Translations under genes and position numbers: made by a program
Shown: one piece after another, positions 53,123-62,060 of the stretch
How positions within the stretch are numbered: position 1 is the stretch's first letter
Layout: each line of letters opens with the position of its first letter
Notes under the pieces: model-generated
The model's input: the letters and a program-made list of their open reading frames with translations, nothing else
Told to the model about the DNA's origin: nothing
The model's database searches: none
Assembly: GCA_028283825.1 (NCBI GenBank)
Contig: JAPWJW010000004.1
Location: forward strand, 190,292 to 254,291
DNA from: Azospirillaceae bacterium
GTDB taxonomy: Bacteria > Pseudomonadota > Alphaproteobacteria > Azospirillales > Azospirillaceae
DNA: 64,000 bases
Reading direction: 5' to 3'

Positions 53123-53330
53123 CGCCGCCTCACGTCCCATTCATTCAAGGGCGCCCATCCTAACCAGCCGCCGGGGCGGGGAACGTTTAGTTATCTTCAA
53201 CACGGCCTTGAGCATCGTTAATACATTCCGCGCCCAATATTCCCTTTAATTACCTTCAATTGACGCGCGCGCTCCGCCAGGGGAATCCTGACATCCGCAT
53301 AATGTTCGCGCAGTGAAGGAGTGATCAATC

Positions 53331-54122
53331 ATGGCCGACGGGTCCTATCTCGGCATCCAGTCCCTGAAGGGGCGCGTCAGTGAAGAGGAATGGCAGGTCC
53401 GGGTGGAATTGGCGGCGCTGTACCGCCTGGTGGCGCTGTTCGGCTGGACCGACCTGATCTACACCCACATCTCCGCCCGCGTGCCGGGCCCGGATGAACA
53501 TTTCCTGATCAATCCCTTCGGCCTCTATTTCGATGAGATCACGGCCAGCAGCCTGGTGAAGGTCGATCTGGACGGCAAGATCCTGCAAGCGCCAGTGTGG
53601 GAGGATACCGAATACGGCATCAACCCGGCGGGATTCACCATCCATTCCGCCATCCACGGCGCCCGGCACGACGCCCGGTTCGTCATCCACCTGCACACCG
53701 CCGACGGCATCGCCGTGTCGTCACACAAGGAAGGCCTGCTGCCCCTGAACCAGCATTCGCTGACCGTCATCCCTCGCCTGGCCTATCACGACTATGAAGG
53801 CATCGCCCTGAACCTGGATGAGCGGGAGCGGCTGGTGGCCGATCTGGGCGACAAAAGCCTGCTGCTGCTGCGCAACCACGGCACCCTGGCCTTGGGGCCG
53901 ACCGCCGCCCACGCCTTCCTGGGCATCCATTCCCTGGAGCGGTCGGCCACCCTGCAGGTCCGCACCCTCAGCGCCGGGCGCGACGGCATCCTGCTGGCGC
54001 CGGAGCATGCGCAGGAAGAGGTGCGCCAGCAGGTGGCCAATCACCGCCCCGACCATGCCAAGCTGCCCTGGGCCGGCCTGCTGCGCCGCCTGGCCCGGGA
54101 ATCGCCGGGGTACGACGCTTAA
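53331..54122 (+). CDS. Class II aldolase/adducin family protein
   Basis: A 263-residue zinc aldolase-like protein. The N-terminus has RVELAALYRLVALFGWTDLIYTHISARVPG; the metal-site histidines are in VIHLHTADGIAVSS and later LLLLRNHGTLALG, with the glutamate region near NPFGLYFDEITASS. ATG at 53331 follows GAAGGAGTGATCAATC. Members cleave sugar phosphates such as fuculose-1-phosphate or act as decarboxylases; many are uncharacterised. The stop overlaps the convergent GST gene by 4 bp. Confidence 0.9.
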   Translation: MADGSYLGIQSLKGRVSEEEWQVRVELAALYRLVALFGWTDLIYTHISARVPGPDEHFLINPFGLYFDEITASSLVKVDLDGKILQAPVWEDTEYGINPAGFTIHSAIHGARHDARFVIHLHTADGIAVSSHKEGLLPLNQHSLTVIPRLAYHDYEGIALNLDERERLVADLGDKSLLLLRNHGTLALGPTAAHAFLGIHSLERSATLQVRTLSAGRDGILLAPEHAQEEVRQQVANHRPDHAKLPWAGLLRRLARESPGYDA

Positions 54123-54703
54123 GTGAGCCCCTCCTCGGCCAGCGCCCGCGCGACCGACGGCACGTGCTTCAGTTGGGCGGCGTAAGTCCGCAATTCTTCC
54201 GGCACATCGATCTCGTGCCGGGCCGCCCACAGCAGCATCACGAACAGATAGGCGTCGGCGATCGTCATCCGGTCGCCGACCAGGAACGGCCCGCCACCCA
54301 GCTCGTCCGCCAAGGTGGCGAAGTGCCGGAGCAGCAACGCCCGTGACCTGTCCTTCTCCGCGTCAGGCGCCTTTTTCCAGAACGGCTTGAAATTGCCGTG
54401 GACCTCCGTCGCCATGAAGGACAGGGCCTCCAGCACCTTCCAGCGGCCGAAGCCCTCGCGGGGCAGCAGGATGCCGGCCTGATCGGCGATGTAAGTGAGG
54501 ATGGCCAGGGATTCGGCCAATACCGCGCCATCATCCAGTTCCAGCGCCGGGATGAATCCCTTGGGATTGATCGCCCGGAAATCGCGCCCGTCGCTGGTCC
54601 GCTTTTCCATGTCGATGGTCACCAGCCGGTAGGACATGCCCGCCTCGGCAAGGGCGATATGGGAGGCGAGGCTGCACGCACCGGGAAAATAAAACAGGTT
54701 CAT
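54119..54703 (-). CDS. Glutathione S-transferase family protein
   Basis: A 194-residue GST. MNLFYFPGACSLASHIALAEAG is the beta-class-like N-terminus (PGACSL, where Cys can act on glutathione), followed by INPKGFIPALELDDGAVLAESLAILTYI. The helical domain has FLVGDRMTIADAYLFVMLLWA. ATG at 54703 marks the conserved start. Divergent from an HxlR regulator with a 131-bp gap, so probably under its control. Confidence 0.92.
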   Translation of the reverse strand: MNLFYFPGACSLASHIALAEAGMSYRLVTIDMEKRTSDGRDFRAINPKGFIPALELDDGAVLAESLAILTYIADQAGILLPREGFGRWKVLEALSFMATEVHGNFKPFWKKAPDAEKDRSRALLLRHFATLADELGGGPFLVGDRMTIADAYLFVMLLWAARHEIDVPEELRTYAAQLKHVPSVARALAEEGLT

Positions 54704-54834
54704 GGGAAGTCCCCTACTGGCCGACCGCTCGGGACGGCCGAAGCCGGCCTGAGGTGGTCTATAAAGTTGACCAGCACCAAATAGGTGACTATAGGCTGGA
54801 CCCACAAGAACGCATATTTTTGGGACCAGGTCAT

Positions 54835-55215
54835 ATGGATGTGCCCACGTCAGCCGAGGTTCCCCCCGATGCGCCCAGGGATTGCCGGGGAGTGAGCGAG
54901 GTGCTCAACCGTGTCGGTGACAAATGGACGGTGCAGGTGGTGGTGGCGCTGCGTGAGCAGCCGCGGCGCTTCAACGACATCAAGCGCCAGGTGGCCGGCA
55001 TCTCCCAGCAGATGCTGACCCGCACGCTCAAGACCTTGGAGCGTGACGGCATGGTGTCGCGCACGGTCTGCCCCACCACGCCGCCACAGGTGGAATACGC
55101 GCTGACGGCGCTGGGACAGTCCCTGGCCGTGCCGGTGCGCCAGTTGGCGGAATGGGCCCGCGCCAACCTCGCGGCCATCCATGACAATCGCGTGCGGTAC
55201 GATTCAGGGGAATAG
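54835..55215 (+). CDS. HxlR family transcriptional regulator
   Basis: A 126-residue winged-helix regulator. The core is EVLNRVGDKWTVQVVVALREQPRRFNDIKRQVAGISQQMLTRTLKTLERDGMVSRTVCPTTPPQVEYALTALGQSL, diagnostic of the family; HxlR proteins sense aldehydes, quinones or redox state. A cysteine sits in RTVCPTTPP, outside the usual N-terminal redox position; another is in RDCRGVSEVL, which is the usual one. ATG at 54835 is preceded by CCAGGTCAT. Divergent from the GST gene, its likely target. Confidence 0.92.
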   Translation: MDVPTSAEVPPDAPRDCRGVSEVLNRVGDKWTVQVVVALREQPRRFNDIKRQVAGISQQMLTRTLKTLERDGMVSRTVCPTTPPQVEYALTALGQSLAVPVRQLAEWARANLAAIHDNRVRYDSGE

Positions 55216-55255
55216 TCCCGACCCGAAGCATCATGGCCTGACAGAAGACGCCAGT

Positions 55256-55284
55256 TTGACGCCTTCAATTTCCAGCCTTACAAT
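55256..55284 (+). promoter_or_regulatory. Sigma-70 promoter for the small gene at 55312
   Basis: TTGACG (55256-55261), a 17-bp spacer and TACAAT (55279-55284) match the housekeeping consensus in 5 of 6 positions each. The expected start of transcription is near 55291, giving a leader of about 20 nt before ATG at 55312. It is the best promoter match seen in the window. Confidence 0.7.
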
Positions 55285-55311
55285 GTCAGGATAGTATTTG
55301 AGGACAGCCGC

Positions 55312-55602
55312 ATGGCACCCGCCAAGACCACATTGGAAGTAGACGTGGGCAAGCTGAACGAAGCGGCCGTACAGGCCGGGTTCCAGCAGGGGCGGTGCGT
55401 GCGTGTGTCCATCGAATACGTGGATGCAGGCGATGCGCGCAAGGTGACGGCCCGCCGTCTACGCCCCGCGCTGGACAAGCTTCCCATTCCAGCAGAGACG
55501 TCCGGCATGACCGACGCGGAGATTATCGAATACGCCGTTCGCCTGACGGATGAGGCGCGGGGCGCGCACCGCAAGCGGCAGAACGATACCCATTCCTGCT
55601 GA
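55312..55602 (+). CDS. Small hypothetical protein (96 residues)
   Basis: No family recognised. The protein starts MAPAKTTLEVDVGKLNEAAVQAG, has a short beta-rich middle (CVRVSIEYVDAGDARKVTARRL) and ends in a charged helix (TDAEIIEYAVRLTDEARGAHRKRQ). Its size and layout recall antitoxin-like or small regulatory proteins, but no toxin gene follows; the next gene is on the other strand. It has its own strong promoter and ends 13 bp from the convergent oxygenase gene. Function unknown. Confidence 0.65.
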   Translation: MAPAKTTLEVDVGKLNEAAVQAGFQQGRCVRVSIEYVDAGDARKVTARRLRPALDKLPIPAETSGMTDAEIIEYAVRLTDEARGAHRKRQNDTHSC

Positions 55603-55614
55603 CCCTATCGCCCA

Positions 55615-56268
55615 TCACCGCCAGGCGTAATTGAAGCTGAGGGAGATGCGTTCCTCATCCGCGCGGTTCAGCGCCACCTCGTGCCGCAGCCAGCTTTCCC
55701 ACATCAGCAGGGTGCCGGCCTGGGGTATCAGGGCGATGGTGGGCTGTAGCGACCGGTCGGCCTTGGCCTTGCGCGGCGGGGCCGCCATCATCAGGGCCAG
55801 GCGCGGATCCTCGAACTTCAGGACCGAAGCGCCGGCCGGCACCTGGACATAGTAGGTGCCGCTGATCACGCTGTTGGGATGGATGTGCGATCCGTGGAAG
55901 CCGCCCGGATCCAGCACGTTGATCCACAGGGAATCCAGTTCCAGCTTGCGGCCGCCCAGGTCCCATTCCTGCACCTTGGCGAAGGCCTTGGCGTGGCGGT
56001 CCAACTGGGTCTTCAGGCCCTTCAGCACGGGGAAGCGCCAGATCAGGTCGTCCAGCGAGGCGTAACTGGTATAGCCGGTGTAGCCATGCTTGTCCGACCA
56101 GCGCCGGCCGGCACCGTCGTCCTCCGCCGCACTGACACAGCAGGCGGCGATTTCCTCATTCGCGGGCATCAGATCGGTCAGTTCGGCCCGGTAGATGCGG
56201 GTGGCGAACAGGGTTTCGATCTGGGTCGTGGCGGCACCCTGGGCCGCATTAGGGGGCGTGTCGGTCAT
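55615..56268 (-). CDS. 2-oxoglutarate/Fe(II) oxygenase-like protein
   Basis: A 217-residue protein of the putative 2OG-Fe(II) oxygenase family often seen next to TonB receptors. Iron ligands are probably in GFHGSHIHPNSVISGTYYVQVP and the later LLMWESWLRHEVALN; the 2OG-binding arginine is in EERISLSFNYAW. An N-terminal IETLFATRIYRAEL matches family members. ATG at 56268 is chosen; it sits directly after a perfect hairpin. A TTG at 56304 could start a version with 12 more residues. The gene follows the LysR gene on the same strand. Confidence 0.82.
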   Translation of the reverse strand: MTDTPPNAAQGAATTQIETLFATRIYRAELTDLMPANEEIAACCVSAAEDDGAGRRWSDKHGYTGYTSYASLDDLIWRFPVLKGLKTQLDRHAKAFAKVQEWDLGGRKLELDSLWINVLDPGGFHGSHIHPNSVISGTYYVQVPAGASVLKFEDPRLALMMAAPPRKAKADRSLQPTIALIPQAGTLLMWESWLRHEVALNRADEERISLSFNYAWR

Positions 56269-56290
56269 GCCCCGGGCTTTAACCCGGGGC
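56269..56290 (-). promoter_or_regulatory. Hairpin abutting the start codon of the oxygenase gene
   Basis: GCCCCGGG and CCCGGGGC (8-bp perfect arms, 6-base loop) end right at the ATG of the oxygenase gene and occupy the place of its ribosome-binding site. In RNA this would hinder translation unless opened, or mark termination after the LysR gene 14 bp upstream. Confidence 0.45.
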
Positions 56291-56304
56291 GAGGGGAACG
56301 TCAA

Positions 56305-57177
56305 TCACGCCGCGTCCGCCTGGGGCTCTTCCTCTTCCCCCTCCTCCTGGTCCGCCACGGCCTGGCGCACCAGGTCGATCAGGCTGGCGATGGATTCCGT
56401 CGGGTTGGGACGATGGGCCAGGATGACACTGACCGGCGCCAAGGGTGGCAGCACATCGGCCGGCAGGGGCGGCAGCGGGTCGAAGGCCATGGCGCGGCAG
56501 GTCAGGCCCAGGCCGGCCCGCACGGCGGCCCGCAGGCTGGACAGGTTGGGGGTTTCCACCACGATGCGGTAGGGCCGGCCGATGCGATCCAGGGCGCTGA
56601 TCGCCGCCTCGCGGAAGCGGCAGGGCGTTTCCAGCACCACCAGCGGCAGCACGTCGGCCGCCAGCAGTTCCGGATTGCCCATCCAGCGCACCGCCGCCGT
56701 CAGCACCCCGTTGGGGTCGCCGGCCGGGCCGAAGCCCGCCACCACGTCCAGTTTGTCGGTGGTCAACTGGTCCAGCAGTTCCGCCGTGCCGGCGATGCGG
56801 GCGTGCAACTGCGCCTTGGGATGGATCTGGGCATAGCTGGCCAGCACGCCGGTCAGCAGCGTGTCGGTCATGTCCTGCACCATGCCCACGCGCACAGGTC
56901 CGGCGAAGGCCCCGGCGGTGACGGCACTGACCGCCTGTTCATTCATGTCCAGGATCTTGCGCGCGAAACCCAACAGGGTCACGCCGGCCGGCGCCAGGGT
57001 CAGGCGGCGACCTTCACGCAGGAACAGCTGGGTCTGCAGCAAATCCTCCAGCCGCTTGATCTGCAGGCTGAGGGCCGACTGGGTCAGGAAGATGCGCTCC
57101 GTCGCCTTTTGCAAGGTGCCGGCATCCACGATGGCGACAAAGGTGCGCAGCAACTCGGTGGGCAGATTGGGGGGCAC
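56305..57177 (-). CDS. LysR family regulator
   Basis: A 290-residue regulator. The HTH is LLRTFVAIVDAGTLQKATERIFLTQSALSLQIKRLEDLLQTQLFLREGRRLTLAPAG. The effector domain follows (VRVGMVQDMTDTLLTGVLASYA), and an acidic tail (DQEEGEEEEPQ) ends the protein. The GTG start at 57177 follows GGAGGACGATCCCC. Divergent from the TonB receptor and the organosulfur-type cluster, it is the likely regulator of both. The ligand is unknown; a sulfur-status signal is one possibility. Confidence 0.9.
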   Translation of the reverse strand: MPPNLPTELLRTFVAIVDAGTLQKATERIFLTQSALSLQIKRLEDLLQTQLFLREGRRLTLAPAGVTLLGFARKILDMNEQAVSAVTAGAFAGPVRVGMVQDMTDTLLTGVLASYAQIHPKAQLHARIAGTAELLDQLTTDKLDVVAGFGPAGDPNGVLTAAVRWMGNPELLAADVLPLVVLETPCRFREAAISALDRIGRPYRIVVETPNLSSLRAAVRAGLGLTCRAMAFDPLPPLPADVLPPLAPVSVILAHRPNPTESIASLIDLVRQAVADQEEGEEEEPQADAA

Positions 57178-57540
57178 GGGGATCGTCCTCCGCTGTCCTG
57201 AGGTTTCTCGTTAGCCATATTTACACACGCGGGTGATGCCTGCGGCAACCTGACTCTGCAACATATCGATGTACAATATATCGCATAGCTCATTATTTAG
57301 CAGTTAAATTTTGTGTTTTTAATTCAAGGCGTGGGCTGGATTGCCATTTCGCCCTGCATCCGAAGCCATAAGCCGGATGCGCCAAAATTCGGCCATCTCA
57401 TAAGTTACTCAAGGATAAGTCAATTTACGGCCCATCCCACCGTCCTGTCTAAAAACCCGGCCACATCATTCCACAGCAAAGAAGCCCGGTCCGGGAAACA
57501 GGCGGATGCCGCCCCGAAAGATTGGGACGAAGGGATTTAC
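57178..57540. promoter_or_regulatory. Divergent control region between LysR and TonB receptor genes
   Basis: A 363-bp gap, AT-rich from 57200 to 57440. ATATCG occurs at 57263-57268 and 57278-57283, 15 bp apart, around TGTACA, a plausible LysR-type binding block. The ATAAGT-like element appears twice near 57400-57420. GGACGAAGGG before 57541 is the receptor ribosome site. No gene seen. Confidence 0.45.
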
Positions 57541-60030
57541 ATGCGCGCCACGTTCATTCACCGCCGGCACCGGGCCCTGCTGCTGGCGACCGCCCTGGTC
57601 CTGCCGATGGCGGCCCAGGCCGCCGACCAGCCGGCACCCGTCACCGACGCCGCGGCCCCCGATACCGCCCCGGTGGATGAGTTGGTGGTGACCGGCCTGC
57701 GCGGTGGCGAACGCAAGGCCGCCATCGACAGCCCCAGCCCGATCGATGTGGTGGGGGCGGACCAGCTGGCGGCCACCGGCAAGGTCGGCCTGAAGGAACT
57801 GCTGAACGAGCTGGTGCCGTCCTTCAACCTGCCCGGCGTCAACGGCGGCGGCACGTCGTGGACCGTGCGTTCCACCACCATGCGCGGCCTGAACGGCGAC
57901 CAGGTGCTGGTCCTGGTCAATGGCAAGCGCCGGCACAACACCGCCCTGATCAACAACCTGGCACGCATCGCCAATGGCGGCGTGCCGGTGGATCTGGACC
58001 TGATCCCTGTCGCCTCCATCGACCATATCGAGGTGCTGCGCGATGGGGCCGCCGCCCAGTACGGGTCGGACGCCATCGCCGGCGTCATCAACGTCATCCT
58101 GAAGGAGGGTGGCGACAGCGGATCGGTGGAAAGCAGCCTGGGCCAGAACTACGGCGGCGACGGCTTCACCAAGCACGTGGCCGCGGACTATGGCTTCGAC
58201 CTGCCGCAACAGGGTTTCGTCAACCTGGCCGCCGACTACAAGGACAATCAGTCGGCCAGCCGCGCCGCGCCCACCAGCGTCGCCCGGCTGTACAACCCCC
58301 TGGCCAACGGCCAGCCCGACCCGCGTGAGGCCACGGCCGACCGCACCTTCTACGGCGGCGGCTACGGCCCGGGACAGGAAACCATCTACAGCGGGTCGTA
58401 CAACGCCGAACTGCCGGTGGGCGACGACGTCACGCTGTATTCCTTTTCCACCGTCTCAAAGCGGCGGTCGCGCAAGAACACCGGCAGCTTCCTGCCCAAC
58501 AACATCAACTCCCTGCCGGAGATCTACCCCGACGGCTTCAACGCCCTGCGCCGCATCTACGAGACCGACTTCCAGGCCACGGTGGGCGGCCGTGGCACCA
58601 TCGGCCCCTGGGCCTGGGACCTCAGCACCACCTACGGCCGCGACGACGCCAAGCTGGACGGCGAGAACACGCTGAACGCCACGCTGGGCCCCGACAGCCC
58701 AACCTACTTCCACCTGGCCGACCAGATCTTCGACCAGGTGACCACCGACCTGGATGTCAGCCGTCCCCTGGATGTGGGCCTCTCCGCCCCCGTCACCCTG
58801 GCCTGGGGCCTGGAACACCGGTACGAGCGGTATGAGATCGACCCCGGCGACCCCGCCAGCTACGCCATCGGCAACTACGTCATCCCCACGGGATATTACG
58901 CCGGCCAGCATCCGCAGCCGGGCCTGGCCTCCTACAGCGGCACCTCGCCGGCCGACAGCGGCGCCATCGCCCGCAACAACGGGGCGGCGTATATCGACCT
59001 GTCCACCAACCTGACCCCCGCCTGGTCGGTGGATGCCGCCGGCCGGGTGGAACATTACAGCGGCGACGTGGGCGACACCGCCAGCGGCAAGCTGGCCACG
59101 CGGTATGAGATCGCCCCCGGCTACGCCCTGCGCGGCACGGTCAGCAACGGCTTCCGCGCGCCCTCGCTGGCGCAGAGCATCTTCGCATCCTCCACCTTCA
59201 CCGGCACGGTGGACGCGGCCGGCAACTACATCACCCTGCCGGTCAAGGTGCTGCCCGCCACCTCGGGCGAGGCCAAGGCCCTGGGCGCCACGCCGCTGAC
59301 GCCGGAGAAATCCACCAACTACAGCGTGGGGTTCACGGCTGAACCGGTGCACGGCCTGGAATTCACATTGGACGCCTATCGCATCGACATCACCGACCGC
59401 ATCGTGGAAACCGGATTGCTGACCGGGACGGCGGTGTCGTCCGTGCTGCAGGCCGCCGGCTTCGCGCCCGGCCTGTCGGCGCAGTATTACACCAACGCCG
59501 CCGATACCCGGACGGACGGCATGGATGCCGTCGCCCATTATTTGGTGGATTTGGACCAGGCCGGCGACCTGCGCCTGGGCGCGGCCTATAGCTGGAACCG
59601 CACCTACATCACCAGCTTGAAACCCACGCCGACCCAGCTGTCATCCCTGGGCTACGCCCTGTTCGACCGGCAGAAACAGGCCGATCTGACCGACGGCACG
59701 CCACGCGGCAAGGCCATCTTCTCCGCCGACTGGCACTGGGACCGCCTGCATGTCGGCACGCGCCTGACCCGCTATGGCAGCTATACCGAGGCCGGCACCG
59801 TGGCCGCCAACGACCGCACCTACAGCGCCAAGTGGATCACCGACCTGGACGTCGGCGTGGACGTGACAGACCGCGTCAGCCTCAGCGTCGGCGCCAACAA
59901 CCTGTTCGACGTCTATCCCGACACCATCGGCATCGTCGACGCCAAGACCGGCCTGAACAAGTACGGCCTATTCTCCCCCTTCGGCATCACCGGCGGCTAT
60001 TACTACACCCGCGTGGGCGTGAAGTTCTGA
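57541..60030 (+). CDS. TonB-dependent receptor of the presumed organosulfur cluster
   Basis: An 829-residue outer-membrane receptor. ATG at 57541 starts a signal peptide (ALLLATALVLPMAAQA). The plug has DELVVTGLRGGERKAAIDSPSPIDVVGADQL, VRSTTMRGLNGDQVLVLVNGKRRHNTALIN and EVLRDGAAAQYGSDAIAGVINVILK. The barrel ends GGYYYTRVGVKF. It is a typical cobalamin/siderophore-like receptor in length, but genes after it (TauD, NitT/TauT binding protein, FAD enzyme) suggest that it imports a sulfur-containing organic compound. Likely controlled by the divergent LysR protein. Confidence 0.92.
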   Translation: MRATFIHRRHRALLLATALVLPMAAQAADQPAPVTDAAAPDTAPVDELVVTGLRGGERKAAIDSPSPIDVVGADQLAATGKVGLKELLNELVPSFNLPGVNGGGTSWTVRSTTMRGLNGDQVLVLVNGKRRHNTALINNLARIANGGVPVDLDLIPVASIDHIEVLRDGAAAQYGSDAIAGVINVILKEGGDSGSVESSLGQNYGGDGFTKHVAADYGFDLPQQGFVNLAADYKDNQSASRAAPTSVARLYNPLANGQPDPREATADRTFYGGGYGPGQETIYSGSYNAELPVGDDVTLYSFSTVSKRRSRKNTGSFLPNNINSLPEIYPDGFNALRRIYETDFQATVGGRGTIGPWAWDLSTTYGRDDAKLDGENTLNATLGPDSPTYFHLADQIFDQVTTDLDVSRPLDVGLSAPVTLAWGLEHRYERYEIDPGDPASYAIGNYVIPTGYYAGQHPQPGLASYSGTSPADSGAIARNNGAAYIDLSTNLTPAWSVDAAGRVEHYSGDVGDTASGKLATRYEIAPGYALRGTVSNGFRAPSLAQSIFASSTFTGTVDAAGNYITLPVKVLPATSGEAKALGATPLTPEKSTNYSVGFTAEPVHGLEFTLDAYRIDITDRIVETGLLTGTAVSSVLQAAGFAPGLSAQYYTNAADTRTDGMDAVAHYLVDLDQAGDLRLGAAYSWNRTYITSLKPTPTQLSSLGYALFDRQKQADLTDGTPRGKAIFSADWHWDRLHVGTRLTRYGSYTEAGTVAANDRTYSAKWITDLDVGVDVTDRVSLSVGANNLFDVYPDTIGIVDAKTGLNKYGLFSPFGITGGYYYTRVGVKF

Positions 60031-60210
60031 CGTCCGAACTTGTGAGCCCCAATGCATGCGCCGGGCAAAAGTCATTCAGCATTATTTCTAAAATTTTTGG
60101 TTGAACACCCCGCGCTATACTTCCAGCCGGCCAGCCTTTCATCCCACCCCTTGGTGCCCACGGCAGCCCCTTGTCCCGTGAACGCCCTTCCCTTGGCCTG
60201 GAGACATGAC

Positions 60211-61104
60211 ATGAGCGTGATCAGCCTGAAGCAGACCGTGACCAACAGCCAGGACGGCGCGTTGGCCATCCGCCCGCTGCAACCCACCATCGGGGCGGAA
60301 ATCAGCGGCGTGGATTTGAGCCAACCCCTGGACGATGCCGCGCGCGACGCCATCAGGGCCGCCGTGCTGCGGCACAAGGTGGTGTTCTTCCGCGACCAGG
60401 ACATCACCCGCGACCAGCAGCTGGTGTTCGCCCGGCGCTTCGGCCCCATCTACACCCACCCCACCACCGCCGGGGTGGATGGCCATCCCCAGATCCACGG
60501 GATCACGGCGGCCGAGTTCGCCAAGCATGAACAGGCCAAGCGCGAGGCGGCGGCCAAGGCCGGCCGGGTCGACACCACGCATGAGGAGAAGTTCCACACC
60601 GATACCAGCTGGCGCCTGGTGCCGGCCTGGGGGGCCGTGCTGCGCGGCGTGACCATACCCGAGGTTGGCGGCGACACCATCTGGGTGGATGCGGAGGCCG
60701 CGTACAACGGCCTGCCCGAGGACGTGAAGCGCCGGCTGGATGGCCTGCACGTCACCCACGACTTCCGCGACGCCCTGAACAAGGTGGGGAAGGACTATCC
60801 CATCGTGGCCCACCCGGTGGCCCGCCGCCATCCGGAGACGGGCGCCACCATCCTGTGGGTCAACTACTCGCAAAAGCCGCAGATACTGGGCCTGGAACTG
60901 GCGGAAAGCCGCGAACTGCTGGCCATCATCCTGAACCAGTACAAGCGCCCGGAATACCAGGTGCGGTTCCAGTGGCGGCCAAATTCCGTCGCCTTCTGGG
61001 ACAACCGCGCCGCCGTGCATTACGCCGTGCGCAACTACGGCGACTTCCCCCGCGTGGTGGAACGCGTGCTGATCGCCGACCAGGCCCACCATGCGGACCT
61101 TTAA
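60211..61104 (+). CDS. TauD/TfdA family 2-oxoglutarate dioxygenase
   Basis: A 297-residue Fe(II)/2OG enzyme. ATG at 60211 follows GGAGACATGAC. The facial triad is H129 and D131 (KFHTDTSW) and H270 (RAAVHYAV), and the 2OG-binding arginine is R281 (FPRVVERV). N-terminal IRPLQPTIGAEISGVDLSQPL is the family signature. Such enzymes release sulfite from taurine or alkylsulfonates, sulfate from alkyl sulfates, or cleave 2,4-D-like ethers. The next gene encodes a sulfonate-type binding protein, overlapping by 14 bp, so a sulfur substrate is favoured. Confidence 0.93.
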   Translation: MSVISLKQTVTNSQDGALAIRPLQPTIGAEISGVDLSQPLDDAARDAIRAAVLRHKVVFFRDQDITRDQQLVFARRFGPIYTHPTTAGVDGHPQIHGITAAEFAKHEQAKREAAAKAGRVDTTHEEKFHTDTSWRLVPAWGAVLRGVTIPEVGGDTIWVDAEAAYNGLPEDVKRRLDGLHVTHDFRDALNKVGKDYPIVAHPVARRHPETGATILWVNYSQKPQILGLELAESRELLAIILNQYKRPEYQVRFQWRPNSVAFWDNRAAVHYAVRNYGDFPRVVERVLIADQAHHADL

Positions 61105-62035
61105 ACGCCTGGCAGCACTCGCCGCCGCCGCCCTGTCCTTATGGGTCGGCGGCGCACATGCCGCCGACCTGGCGCCTTTGCGCGTGGGCGACCAGCGGGG
61201 TGCCGTCCAGGTGCTGCTGAAGGCCGCCGGCGAGCTTGAGAACGTGCCCTATCGCATCGAATGGGCCCTGTTTCCGGTGGGGGCGCCGCTGGTTGAGGCC
61301 TTGAACGCCGACGCCATCGACTTCGGCTATGTCGGCGACGCCACCACCACCTTCGCCCTGGCGGCCGGCGCCCGGCTGAAGACCATCAACGTCTGGGAGT
61401 TCGGCCAAGGGGGCAGCGCCATCGTGGTGCCGGAGGCCGCCCCTTACCGCATCGCCGCCGATTTGCGGGGCCACCGCATCGGCCTGGTGCGGGGGTCGCC
61501 GGGGCACCTGCTGGTGGTGGCGGCCTTGAAGCAGGCGGGCGTGCCGCTATCCGATGTCACGCTGGTCTATCTGTCGGCGGCCGATGCCAAGGCGGCGCTG
61601 GGCAGCGGGTCCATCGACGCCTGGGCCATCTGGGACCCGTACGTCGCCGCCGCCCAGTTGCAGGACCACATGCGCATCCTGGTGAACGGTAAGGGCGTGG
61701 TGAGCGAGGTTGAGTGTGGTGTCGCCAGCGATGGCGTCATCGCCGCCAAGCGGACCCAGCTGGTTGACTTCATCGGCCGCGTCCGCCGCGCCTATCAATG
61801 GGCGGAAACCCACAGACAAGAACAGGCGGAGGCCTACGCCCGCGACACCGGCACCCCCATCGAGGTGGCGACCCTGACCTTCAGCCGCCATGAGGTGGCG
61901 GTGCTGCCCGCCGTGACCGACGCCGCCATCGCCACCCACCAGGCCGTGGCCGATCTGTATTTCGAGGCGGGTGTCATCCCCCGCCGGGTGGAGGTCGCCC
62001 AGACCTACGACCGCAGCTTCACGCTCAGCCCCTGA
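61091..62035 (+). CDS. NitT/TauT-type periplasmic substrate-binding protein
   Basis: A 314-residue binding protein of the SsuA class. The signal peptide is RLAALAAAALSLWVGGAHAA, with no lipobox. The mature part has LRVGDQRGAVQVLLKAAG, YRIEWALFPVGAPLVEALNADAIDFGYVGDAT, LVRGSPGHLLVVAALKQAG and GSIDAWAIWDPYVAAAQL. It is a paralogue of the lipoprotein at 52175. The ABC permease and ATPase are not in the window; they may follow the right edge. Co-transcribed with tauD-like gene and nitroreductase. Confidence 0.92.
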   Translation: MRTFKRLAALAAAALSLWVGGAHAADLAPLRVGDQRGAVQVLLKAAGELENVPYRIEWALFPVGAPLVEALNADAIDFGYVGDATTTFALAAGARLKTINVWEFGQGGSAIVVPEAAPYRIAADLRGHRIGLVRGSPGHLLVVAALKQAGVPLSDVTLVYLSAADAKAALGSGSIDAWAIWDPYVAAAQLQDHMRILVNGKGVVSEVECGVASDGVIAAKRTQLVDFIGRVRRAYQWAETHRQEQAEAYARDTGTPIEVATLTFSRHEVAVLPAVTDAAIATHQAVADLYFEAGVIPRRVEVAQTYDRSFTLSP

Positions 62036-62060
62036 TACCCAGCCCTGAAGGAGATGACCC

